This document shows positions 8,903 through 15,853 of a stretch of 64,000 nucleotides of DNA, in pieces. Below the pieces are notes generated by a model that was not told the origin of the DNA, made no database searches, and worked only from the letters and a program-made list of their open reading frames with translations. The translations under genes and the position numbers were made by a program. Source of the stretch: JBDTSW01 sp963807385 (GTDB lineage: Bacteria; Actinomycetota; Thermoleophilia; Solirubrobacterales; 70-9); NCBI GenBank assembly GCA_963807385.1, contig CAWEBQ010000004.1:62001-126000 (forward strand), in the 5' to 3' direction. The stretch's first letter is position 1; every line of letters begins with the position of its first letter.

Positions 8903-9802
8903 CTACAGCCGGGCGCAGATCAGGCTGATCTCGAAGGTCGCCTCAGAGCCGGTTGGATTGTCAACCTCAATGAAACCCCGGTCGTCGGGGACAGTGTCCG
9001 GCTCGCCCTGGGAGGTGTCGTCCGGCTCGAGCCCGCTGATTCGCCGGCTGGTGGTGGCCCCGCGGAGCTCGCCTCCGATCCCAACGACGGAGCGTGACTG
9101 GTTGGGGCACGACAGGGAGGCGAAATCGACGTCGCCGGCGTTCACGGTCGAGGCCTCCTTGAGGTAGACCGGCTTCATATCGGCCCGGCAGAAGGCCCAG
9201 GCCATGTAGAGCTTGTCGGCGCCGGCCAGGTTCGTGGCCCGCACCTGCCAGCCGTCGTCGGGCTGGGCGTTGGCGTCCCCGTCGTCGAACGGACGCATCG
9301 CGTTCAGGTGGACGTCGGAGTTGAGCCCGTCGAGGTAGACGCCTCCCGAGAGGACCTTGGTCCCGGCCGGGCACGTCGCCTTGATCGCCCTCGTGTCGCC
9401 GAGCGCAAGGGTCGTTGTCCGCGACGGGTAGTGGACCTTGCCCGCGGCGCAGAAGGCCCAGACGGAGCTGCCGGAGCTGGCGCCTGTCGTGTTGTGCATG
9501 AACGCCGTGACGCCGTCGTCGCGCTGGGCGTTGCCGTCGGGGCCGTCGTCGGCGCGCACCGAGCTGAGGATCCCGGCGCTGACATTGTTGAGAGCGTCCG
9601 CCCCCGCGCCGAGCAGGTGGGTCGCCGGCGGACACTCCGCGCCCACCGCACCCGCCTGGCCGGGGTTGATCGGGGTCGGAGTCTGGTCGTTGATGTAGGT
9701 GATGCCGTTCGCGGTGCCCTGGTCGAAGTCCGCCGCGGTCGCCGCGGGGAACATGCCGGCGACGCCGGCGATTGCGACCGCAAGGCATCCCTTCGCGCCC
9801 AT
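8903..9802 (-). CDS. Secreted protein of unknown function with three Cys-containing repeats
   Basis: A 299-residue protein with an N-terminal signal peptide ('GCLAVAIAGVAGMFPAATAA'). The mature part has three related segments: 'CPPATHLLGAGADAL', 'CPAGTKVLSGGVYLDG' and 'CPNQSRSVVGIGGELRG'. Each is followed by an Asp-rich stretch of 'DDGPDGNAQRDDGV' type and a strand such as 'SVWAFCAAGKV' or 'YMAWAFCRAD'. This suggests a triplicated disulfide-stabilised beta fold. I do not recognise a named family. Its C-terminus is duplicated in the relic at 6581-6766. It probably acts outside the cell. Confidence 0.7.
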   Translation of the reverse strand: MGAKGCLAVAIAGVAGMFPAATAADFDQGTANGITYINDQTPTPINPGQAGAVGAECPPATHLLGAGADALNNVSAGILSSVRADDGPDGNAQRDDGVTAFMHNTTGASSGSSVWAFCAAGKVHYPSRTTTLALGDTRAIKATCPAGTKVLSGGVYLDGLNSDVHLNAMRPFDDGDANAQPDDGWQVRATNLAGADKLYMAWAFCRADMKPVYLKEASTVNAGDVDFASLSCPNQSRSVVGIGGELRGATTSRRISGLEPDDTSQGEPDTVPDDRGFIEVDNPTGSEATFEISLICARL

Positions 9803-9944
9803 GCGGCGATCCTACGCGCAATGTGCGCGCGGATCAAGGTCGGAGCCGAACGACGAGCACCCAGGCTAGATCTCGGCGACTACCTCGAACTCGCGCGGCG
9901 TGAAGGCGCGCGCGCTCTCCGGCGTCGCCCGCGCTCGCCCCGCC

Positions 9945-10307
9945 TTACGGCGCGGCCTCGCGCGCGCACTGAATGCACAGCGCGCTCTCCGGCGCGGCCT
10001 GCAGCCGGCCCGCAACGATCTCGCCGCCGCACTCGTCGCAGACGCCGTAGCTTCCGTCGCCCAGCTTGGCGAGGGCACGCTCGATCCGCTCCTGGATCGC
10101 GTGCAGGTCGTTTGCCACGCCGACATCCGTAAAGCGCGTGATCGCCTCGTTGGTCCCGTCGCCGATCCGCTTGCCGAAACCGATCTCGGAGGCGGCGTCG
10201 GGCGGCTTGGTGAGCTCGGCGATCCGCTCGTGCGTCTCGGCGAGACGGGAGCGCAGCGTCTCCTCAACGGTCGCAAGCTCGGAGCCGGATGGCTCTGCGG
10301 CGGGCAT
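9945..10307 (-). CDS. DksA/TraR-type zinc-finger protein
   Basis: A 120-residue protein of the TraR/DksA family. The N-terminal half is a predicted helical hairpin ('LATVEETLRSRLAETHERIAE'), and the C-terminal half is a C4 zinc finger: 'CDECGGEIVAGRL' then 'CIQC'. 'YGVCDECGGEI' is the family signature. Members bind the RNA polymerase secondary channel and modulate initiation, though many actinobacterial members are uncharacterised. It is convergent with nothing and divergent from the cold-shock gene. The ATG start at 10307 is the only upstream start. Confidence 0.85.
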   Translation of the reverse strand: MPAAEPSGSELATVEETLRSRLAETHERIAELTKPPDAASEIGFGKRIGDGTNEAITRFTDVGVANDLHAIQERIERALAKLGDGSYGVCDECGGEIVAGRLQAAPESALCIQCAREAAP

Positions 10308-10430
10308 TACCTGACCGTACCCGCTACCGTTCCTCTCGTAAACGGCGGGTACGTCCCGCCATCAAGGTCGTGGCGTACTTCTCGTTTGACATTAGGTCCC
10401 GAGTGGTTCCCAGGACAGGAAGAAGGACTA

Positions 10431-10634
10431 ATGGCAAGCGGAACAGTTAAGTGGTTCAACCCTGAGAAGGGTTTCGGATTCATCTCCCCCGACGACGGGT
10501 CGAAGGATCTGTTCGTCCACCAGAGCGCGATCGTCGGCGACGGCTACCGCTCCCTGGATGAGGGTGCGAAGGTCACCTTCGAGCAGGAGGAGAGCGACAA
10601 GGGCCCCCGGGCGGTCAACGTCCAGTCGGCCTAG
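10431..10634 (+). CDS. Cold-shock domain protein (CspA family)
   Basis: A 67-residue single cold-shock domain, the normal family length. RNP1 'KGFGFI' and RNP2 'DLFVHQSAI' are intact, preceded by 'GTVKWFNPE'. It binds single-stranded RNA or DNA and melts mRNA structure. The start is ATG 10431, behind the purine-rich GGAAGAAGGA site. A longer frame reaches 9900 but has no support. The ~120-base leader separating it from the divergent DksA-like gene contains a TTGACA hexamer at 10386-10391 without a clear partner. A strong terminator follows at 10676. Confidence 0.95.
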   Translation: MASGTVKWFNPEKGFGFISPDDGSKDLFVHQSAIVGDGYRSLDEGAKVTFEQEESDKGPRAVNVQSA

Positions 10635-10675
10635 TCGTCCACTCGGCCGTCACGGCCTAGCTCGACTTCGGATCA

Positions 10676-10704
10676 GGCCCTCGCTTCGGCGGGGGCCTTT
10701 TCTT
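10676..10704 (+). terminator. Intrinsic terminator after the cold-shock gene
   Basis: A 9-bp stem (GGCCCTCGC pairing with GCGGGGGCC, one G-U) with a TTCG tetraloop, followed by TTTTCTTT. It ends about 40 bases after the stop codon of the cold-shock gene and is the clearest intrinsic terminator in the left half of the window. Confidence 0.85.
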
Positions 10705-10936
10705 TGCCCCTCGTCACGCGACGGGCGCCGTGCCGGCGAACCTCCTCGCGCACGACCCATCCGATGCGCAGCAGCCCCCAAACGTGAGCGTCTCACGAGT
10801 CGACAGGGCACGTCGATAGGTGCTGGCCCCCAACTCGCACCCAGGAAACACGCACGGAGCGGGCCTTTCTGAGCAAACGCTCACAATCGCCACATAACGT
10901 GTGAACCTTGTGCTACGGTGCCCGCCACCTTCACAC

Positions 10937-11060
10937 CCGCTGAATCTCCGCCACATACCGCGGGGAGCGGGGGACCCACTTGTTGGGGCGAATCTGCGGC
11001 ATCTGCCGCGTAGCGCCAGATCTCTTTCGGCGCGAGCCCGTCAGCTAACCCCGTAAGCGC
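10937..11060 (+). promoter_or_regulatory. c-di-AMP riboswitch (ydaO-yuaA class) controlling an Rpf-like gene
   Basis: The 442-bp gap between the cold-shock and transglycosylase genes has the conserved ydaO core. 'CTGAATC' and 'CGGGGGACCCA' lead to 'GGGGCGAATCTGCGGC', and the hallmark 'GAGCCCGTCAGCTAACC' plus 'CGTAAGC' follows at 11034-11058. It ends about 16 bases before the ATG of the Rpf-like gene. In actinobacteria this class is known to control cell-wall hydrolases of the Rpf type. Its nearness to the start suggests ligand-dependent termination or ribosome-site masking; which one cannot be read directly. The 200 bases before it (10705-10936) show no gene, only a weak -10-like TACGGT at 10914. 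Confidence 0.9.
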
Positions 11061-11076
11061 TTATGAAAGAGAGACC

Positions 11077-11553
11077 ATGTTCGAAGGCGAAACCGGCCGT
11101 CAGGCCGGAACTGAAAACGGAAACGACGGGCTTGGCTTCAAGGAGCGCGCTCGCGTGGTCGCGATCGGCGTACTCGCCTCCGCGACGCTCACCGGCGTCA
11201 TGTTCGCCACGGCCGCCCAGGGCGGCTCCGGCGGCGTTGGCGGTCCCGGTGGCGGCGGCGGTGGTGGCGGCGACAGCTCGTCCTCCAAGTACGAGCGCAT
11301 CTGGGACGGCTTCAAGTCCAAGGACAAGCGGTGGGCGCGCAAGACCTCGAAGTGCGAGGCCGGCGGCGACCGCAACATCCACGGCGGCGGCGGCGCCTAC
11401 CACGGCGCATTCCAGTTCATGAAGTCGACCTGGAAGAGCTCGCCGAAGTCGGTCGGAAGCGACCCCCACAAGCGGTCCTGGAAGACCCAGGCGGTCGTGG
11501 CGGTTCTGCTGAAGAAGCGCGACGGCGCCGGGCACTGGCCCAACTGCGGCTAG
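11077..11553 (+). CDS. Secreted Rpf-like / transglycosylase-like domain protein
   Basis: A 158-residue exported protein. A hydrophobic segment (about 27-47, 'VVAIGVLASATLTGVMFATA') is followed by a Gly-rich linker. The C-terminal ~75 residues resemble the resuscitation-promoting-factor/transglycosylase fold: 'CEAGGDRNI' with the catalytic Glu, 'YHGAFQFMKSTW', and the terminal 'GAGHWPNCG' with the partner Cys. Such enzymes cut peptidoglycan glycans during regrowth and division. The c-di-AMP riboswitch upstream ties expression to wall or osmotic stress. The start is ATG 11077. A hairpin follows at 11578. Confidence 0.85.
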   Translation: MFEGETGRQAGTENGNDGLGFKERARVVAIGVLASATLTGVMFATAAQGGSGGVGGPGGGGGGGGDSSSSKYERIWDGFKSKDKRWARKTSKCEAGGDRNIHGGGGAYHGAFQFMKSTWKSSPKSVGSDPHKRSWKTQAVVAVLLKKRDGAGHWPNCG

Positions 11554-11577
11554 TCGGACCCAAGCGCATATGACTGA

Positions 11578-11609
11578 GCGAAGCGCTCGCCTCCATGCGG
11601 GCGCTTCGC
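11578..11609 (+). terminator. Strong hairpin after the Rpf-like gene (terminator-like)
   Basis: A 13-bp stem with a six-base loop: GCGAAGCGCTCGC pairs with GCGGGCGCTTCGC, including one T-G. It starts 24 bases after the stop codon and lies 20 bases before the next gene. There is no T-tract, so it could end transcription with help, protect the 3' end, or lie in the leader of the sigma-factor gene. Confidence 0.55.
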
Positions 11610-11628
11610 CGTCGATACTTCCTGACAG

Positions 11629-13029
11629 ATGAGCGACGCGCGCGTTGTACCCATGTGGAGTCCCTCGGTCAAGGTGTTGCCGGACTCGCGCCTGTCCCGG
11701 ATGGCGGCGCGCGGCGACGCGCGCGCATTCGAGGTGATCTTCGAGCGCCATCACCAGGAGCTTTACCGCTACTGCCGGGGGATCCTGGCCGACGCCGACG
11801 ACGCTCAGGACGCCCTCCAGGCGACGATGGTGGCCGCCCTGCGCGCGCTGCCGGGCGAGCAACGAGACATCCCGCTGCGCCCGTGGCTGTTCCGGGTCGC
11901 CCACAACGAGGCGATCTCGATCGCCCGTGGCCGCCGGAAGGAGGCCCCCGGGAACGACTCGGACGCGACGGCGCCGGGGGCGGACCTGACGGCCGAGGCA
12001 CGCGAGCGGATGCGCACCCTGGTTACGGATCTCAGGGCCTTGCCGGAGCGCCAGGAAGGCGCGATCGTGATGCGCGAGCTGAGCGGTCTCTCCTACGCCG
12101 ACATCGGGGCGACGCTCGGCACGTCCGAGGCTGCGGCCAGGCAACTCGTCTACGAGGCGAGGGAAGCCATGCGTGAGTCCCGCGCCGCGCGCGATGCCGA
12201 TTGCGCCGAGATCCGGGAGCTGATCTCGGGGAGGGATGGGCGTGTGCTCCGCGGGCGGCGCGTCCGCGCCCACGTGCACGCCTGCGAGGGATGCAGCGAT
12301 TTCGAGCTCGCCATCACCACGCGGCGCTCCGACCTTCAGGCCCTTGCGCCAGCGATGCCGGCGGTGAGCGCCGCCGCGATTCTGGGCGGCCTCTTGGGCG
12401 AGGCGGGGACGGTGGGCGCTGCGGGCGTCTCCTCCGGTGCCGGAGCGGGCGTTGCGGGCGGGCTCGGGGCGGCGGGAGGCGCATCAGCGATCGCCAAGAC
12501 CGGAGCGGTCGTGGCCGCGCTAGTCGTCGGCGCCGGGGCCGGGGTGACGACGGCGCTCGACCTTCGCGACGGTGCGCTCAACGATTCCGAACCTGAGGTT
12601 TCCTCGCCGCCGCCCGCGGCAGCGGGCGATGCCGCCGCCCTGCCCGTGTCCGGCGCCGGGCGGAGCGACTCCACCCATGTGGCGGATGGCGCGGGCCGTT
12701 CGGGCGCCGGCAACCGACAGCCCAACCGGAATCGGCACGGCAGCGGGAACGCCAACGGGCATGCGAGAGCTCCCGGGCCTGGAGGCTCCCAGGGCCAGGG
12801 CGTCCCCGCGGGCAGCTCCGACGGGGTCACCGGACCGCCGCCGCAGGCCAACGGCCACGGACCGCCCGCGTCGGCCGGCGCCGGCACCGGCAACGCCGGC
12901 GGCAACTCGGCAAGCGCGAGCGCCGCCTCCGGCGCCCCGCCCCGTTCTGCGTCCGGCTCCGCGCACTCCAACCCGAGCGCCGCAGGCCCGCCAGACCATG
13001 CGAACGGCCAGGGGACCCGGAATCACTAG
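11629..13029 (+). CDS. ECF sigma factor fused to an anti-sigma-like zinc motif, a hydrophobic segment and a low-complexity tail
   Basis: A 466-residue protein, more than twice the normal ECF length. Residues ~15-95 are sigma region 2 ('FEVIFERHHQELYRYC', 'DDAQDALQATM') and ~125-185 are region 4 ('LPERQEGAIVMRELSGLSY', 'AAARQLVYEAREAM'). Next is an anti-sigma-like zinc segment with 'CAEIRELIS' and 'HVHACEGC' (HxxxCxxC-like), then Ala/Gly-rich hydrophobic stretches at ~245-315 ('GAVVAALVVGAGAGVTTAL'). The last 150 residues are Pro/Gly/Asn/Ser-rich and probably disordered, perhaps extracytoplasmic. The fusion suggests a self-restraining, membrane-tethered regulator. No separate anti-sigma gene is adjacent. 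Target genes are unknown. Confidence 0.85.
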   Translation: MSDARVVPMWSPSVKVLPDSRLSRMAARGDARAFEVIFERHHQELYRYCRGILADADDAQDALQATMVAALRALPGEQRDIPLRPWLFRVAHNEAISIARGRRKEAPGNDSDATAPGADLTAEARERMRTLVTDLRALPERQEGAIVMRELSGLSYADIGATLGTSEAAARQLVYEAREAMRESRAARDADCAEIRELISGRDGRVLRGRRVRAHVHACEGCSDFELAITTRRSDLQALAPAMPAVSAAAILGGLLGEAGTVGAAGVSSGAGAGVAGGLGAAGGASAIAKTGAVVAALVVGAGAGVTTALDLRDGALNDSEPEVSSPPPAAAGDAAALPVSGAGRSDSTHVADGAGRSGAGNRQPNRNRHGSGNANGHARAPGPGGSQGQGVPAGSSDGVTGPPPQANGHGPPASAGAGTGNAGGNSASASAASGAPPRSASGSAHSNPSAAGPPDHANGQGTRNH

Positions 13030-13139
13030 AGCGGAGCGCAAGTTCCGTCGAGATACCCCCTGACGCCGCGCCCTTCCGCGCGTTCTCACCAAGAGAACAG
13101 CAATCCAAGCCCTAACCGGGCCCGAGGAGGTACTCAAAC

Positions 13140-13490
13140 GTGAAGAAGACAACGATCGCACTGTCCATGCTGGCGACGCTGGTGGCGGCCGCCCCCGCGA
13201 CGGCGAACAACACCAACGAGCACGCGCGCGCTGCCGCCGCGAAGGCGTGTGCCGCCGAGAAGAAGGCCGACCGCGAGGCGTTCAAGGCCACGTACGGTCC
13301 GAAGCACGCCATGCGCAACTGCATCAAGGGCGCCACGCCAGAGGCCAGGAACGCCGCCAAGGACTGCAAGGAGGAGCGCGCCGCGGACCCGGACGCTTTC
13401 CGGGAGACCTACGGCTCGAACCACAATGGCCGTAACGCCCTCGGCAAGTGCGTCTCGCAGAAGCTTGACGACGGCGAGGAGACCGCCTAG
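13140..13490 (+). CDS. Small secreted protein with a duplicated Cys-containing repeat
   Basis: A 116-residue protein with a signal peptide ('KKTTIALSMLATLVAAAPATA'[:20 region], cut near residue 22). The mature chain is two copies of one ~33-residue unit: 'CAAEKKADREAFKATYG' ending in 'RNCIKG', and 'CKEERAADPDAFRETYG' ending in 'GKCVSQ'. Each copy has two Cys, so one disulfide per repeat is plausible. The chain is highly charged and predicted helical. The start is GTG 13140 with GAGGAGG at 13124-13130. I know of no function. Repeats with an 'A/D-F-R/K-x-T-Y-G' core are the key feature. Confidence 0.75.
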   Translation: MKKTTIALSMLATLVAAAPATANNTNEHARAAAAKACAAEKKADREAFKATYGPKHAMRNCIKGATPEARNAAKDCKEERAADPDAFRETYGSNHNGRNALGKCVSQKLDDGEETA

Positions 13491-13544
13491 CTCTCACGCC
13501 GTTAGGCAGCGGGTGCGTCTCCCCGGACGGTAATAGTCCAGGGG

Positions 13545-14177
13545 GTGCGCACCTGCCCTGCCTGCGGCGAGGACACCAAGGCCGAGACCACCGAGCCGTG
13601 CACCGAGTGCGGCTTCTCACCGGTCTCACCCGACGACGGCCCCGCCTGGGAGGACAGCGCTTGGGCCGCGGCGCCCGAGGCTCCTGCCCCAAAGACCAGC
13701 GTCGAGCCCGCGGCCGAGCCGACGTTCTCCACGGAGCCGACTGCCGAGCCCTCCCCCGCCCCGGAGCCCCAGCCGACCCCCGTCTACGGCCTGCCCGACG
13801 AGCCGGAGGCGCCCAAGCCGCCTCCAGGCCGCGGAAGGATCGGCCTCGGCTGGGTGGTGATTGTTCTGATCGGGCTCGCCTGGCAGGGGTTCAACCTCTT
13901 CGACGGCTGCGGCGAGGTCTTCAATTCCGAGCCGGGGCCGACGGCGGAGGAGACCGAGAGCGCACTCGAATCCGATGCCGCGTTCCAGGGGCTGACGGCC
14001 TCTACGGCCAACTGCCCGGACTCGGCCGAGGACACTGAGGTCGGCTCGAGCTTCGACTGCGAGATCACCACCGCCTCCGGAAACTCGGGCACGGTCACGG
14101 TGACGAATCGCGAGGAGCAGTTCGAGTGGCCGAGGGGCCCGTTCGTCGAGCTCCTCAGGCAGGAGCAGGGATCTTGA
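13545..14177 (+). CDS. Zinc-ribbon, proline-rich linker, membrane anchor and DUF4333-like domain
   Basis: A 210-residue protein. A C4 zinc ribbon opens it ('CPACGED' and 'CTECGF'), followed by an acidic Pro/Ala/Glu-rich linker (~30-100) and one membrane span ('LGWVVIVLIGLAWQGFNLF'). The external domain ends with 'NCPDSAEDTEVGSSFDCEI' and 'GNSGTVTVTN', a pattern I associate with the DUF4333 family found exported in actinobacteria. Both Cys in that segment could pair. The topology would be a cytoplasmic ribbon and an outside domain. The start is GTG 13545. Its function is unknown. Confidence 0.7.
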   Translation: MRTCPACGEDTKAETTEPCTECGFSPVSPDDGPAWEDSAWAAAPEAPAPKTSVEPAAEPTFSTEPTAEPSPAPEPQPTPVYGLPDEPEAPKPPPGRGRIGLGWVVIVLIGLAWQGFNLFDGCGEVFNSEPGPTAEETESALESDAAFQGLTASTANCPDSAEDTEVGSSFDCEITTASGNSGTVTVTNREEQFEWPRGPFVELLRQEQGS

Positions 14178-14228
14178 GGCGAACAATCTGGATCACAGCG
14201 GTGACGACCGGCGCCAATTGCGTGCACA

Positions 14229-14474
14229 TCAGCTGCCGCCGCGCCGCGGCACCAGCAGGTACGCTCCGACGAGGAAGCAGAGGGCCCCGCCCGGGGTGCC
14301 CCAGGTCGCGAGCTCGAGGTTGAGCTGCTCGCCGGTCTTCGGCAGGACCACTGAGGCGATCGCCGAGAGCCCGAAGAGGATCGAGCCGATGAAGTAGGCG
14401 AGGCCGGCGACGTCGTTGTGGAGGTCGGACATCCAGGGCGGCGACGCGATCACGAAACAGAACGACCCGACCAT
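14229..14474 (-). CDS. Small YrhK-like membrane protein
   Basis: An 81-residue protein with two or three hydrophobic spans. The middle ('LAYFIGSILFGLSAIASVV') and the end ('GGALCFLVGAYLLVPRR') resemble the YrhK domain, whose role is unknown. Upstream codons in the same frame continue the pattern ('EHADRAAF' just before the ATG), but no standard start exists there, so the N-terminus is uncertain. It is convergent with the zinc-ribbon gene and divergent from the FadR-type regulator. Confidence 0.6.
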   Translation of the reverse strand: MVGSFCFVIASPPWMSDLHNDVAGLAYFIGSILFGLSAIASVVLPKTGEQLNLELATWGTPGGALCFLVGAYLLVPRRGGS

Positions 14475-14657
14475 GAACGCCGCCCGATCCGCGTGTTCGG
14501 GCCCGGGTCGGCCCGGCCGATCTGCAGTGCCCCGAGGACGCTCACGAGGGGCGACCCTAGCGGTCAGCCGCCCGGCTCCACAAGCCCCCGCCGACGCCGC
14601 CCCGCGGGCGTCGGCGAACGACGTGACACCGGGCCCGCCCAGCGGTACGGTTGCCGC

Positions 14658-15386
14658 ATGGTCCGCGATCCGGCGCTAGAGGCCGTCTTCCTGCCGGTCC
14701 GGCCGCCGACCACCTTCGAGGAGACGGTCGAGCGGCTCGGGACCGCGATCCGGGTCGGCCTTCTGGCCCCTGGCGCCAAGCTCCCCGCCGAGCGCCAGCT
14801 CGCCTCCGAGCTCGGCATCTCCCGCTCGACCCTGCGCGAGGCCCTGACCACCCTGGTCCAGAGCGGGCACCTGGTCTCACATCGCGGGCGCACCGGCGGC
14901 ACGTTCGTCGCCGAGGAGCCTCCACTCTCCGGCGCCGGGGCGAACGGGGAGGACATCCTGAGCGACGCCGCCTGGGCGGTGCTCGACCACCGGGTGGCGA
15001 TCGAGGCGGGTTCCGTGCTCCTGGCCTGCGAGCGCGCGAAGGCCGAGGACCTGGGGAAGCTCGACGTCCTGGTCGAGCGCATGGCCGCGGCTGGCGAGGA
15101 CTTCGAGGCCTACCGCCGAGCCGACATCCGGTTTCACATCGGGCTCTCCGAGGCGGCGCGCTCACCCCGGCTGGTCGGCGAGATGACCGAGGTTCAGGGC
15201 CGCATGAGCGAGCTGATCGCCTTGATCGCGCATCCGGATAAGGTCCTCACCCACTCGAACGCCCAGCACCGCAAGCTGGTGCGGCTCGTTTCGAAGGGGG
15301 ACTCCCGTCAGGCGGTGCGCCTGGTCCGCGAGCACATCGAGGGCACCGAGCACATCCTCGCCGGGCTGCTCCCGCGCGCGGCCTAG
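14658..15386 (+). CDS. FadR-type GntR-family transcriptional regulator
   Basis: A 242-residue regulator. The N-terminal winged helix-turn-helix has 'LLAPGAKLPAERQLASELG' and 'ISRSTLREALTTLVQSGHL' (FadR signature). The C-terminal all-helical FCD effector domain includes 'ADIRFHIGLSEAARS' and 'HRKLVRLVSKGDSRQAVRL', which carry typical metal/ligand residues. The frame is open from 14418 but the homology starts at ATG 14658. It sits just upstream of, and co-oriented with, the amine-catabolism operon starting at 15854, so it is the best candidate for its effector-responsive regulator. The effector is probably a carboxylic acid or pathway intermediate. Confidence 0.88.
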   Translation: MVRDPALEAVFLPVRPPTTFEETVERLGTAIRVGLLAPGAKLPAERQLASELGISRSTLREALTTLVQSGHLVSHRGRTGGTFVAEEPPLSGAGANGEDILSDAAWAVLDHRVAIEAGSVLLACERAKAEDLGKLDVLVERMAAAGEDFEAYRRADIRFHIGLSEAARSPRLVGEMTEVQGRMSELIALIAHPDKVLTHSNAQHRKLVRLVSKGDSRQAVRLVREHIEGTEHILAGLLPRAA

Positions 15387-15456
15387 CCCACGGCCGCCGG
15401 AACACGGGGGCAGCCCCAGGGGCTGGGGCGTCCAGCTGTGGCAGATGGTGGTGACC

Positions 15457-15752
15457 TCAAACCAGCGGGTGGAGGACGACGTAGGCGGTGCCCGTCTCGC
15501 CGGCGTCGAGCCCAATGTTGCCCATCTTCACACGCCCCATCCGTCGCCGGGCTTTTTGTCCGCGTCCACGCCGTCGAAGGAAAAACTGGTGCCGGTGCGC
15601 TGCTCGGAGGAGCCGGAGTCGGCCTGCAGGCAGGCCGTGTTGAGGAACGCTGAGCCGTCCGTGCGAACGGACGGACCGCCGGAGAGCAGGACGCCGCCGT
15701 TGACGGTGTTGCAGCCGGTGATCACCGCCGACCGCACGAGGCTTCCTGCCAT
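15457..15752 (-). pseudogene. Possible frameshifted secreted-protein ORF in the gap before the permease
   Basis: The 467-bp gap 15387-15853 has one candidate on the minus strand. From ATG 15752 the frame reads 'SAVITGCNTVNGGVLLSGG', 'LNTACLQADSGSSEQRTG' and 'DADKKPGDGWG' and stops at 15528. The next frame continues smoothly with 'KMGNIGLDAGETGTAYVV' to a stop at 15457. The composition looks like a small extracellular beta protein broken by one frameshift, but there is no signal peptide and no recognised family. It could also be chance in GC-rich DNA. Confidence 0.3.
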
Positions 15753-15853
15753 GGAGCCAGGGTACGCTTGGTCAGCGCAAATGGGGTAGGGTCGCGCCAA
15801 AGGCTGACTCGGCATACCTTTCCGGGTCGAAAGCTCACGATGGGAGGTCTCGG

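Noticed and set aside
9827..9944. Minus-strand frame ending 'TPREFEVVAEI' before the DksA-like gene, possibly another secreted-protein relic
   Set aside because: The similarity to the family tail is only a few residues and the rest of the frame is an Arg-rich shadow of the DksA-like gene.
11221..11278. GGC-rich stretch that looks like a simple repeat
   Set aside because: It encodes the Gly linker of the Rpf-like protein and has no regular unit as DNA.
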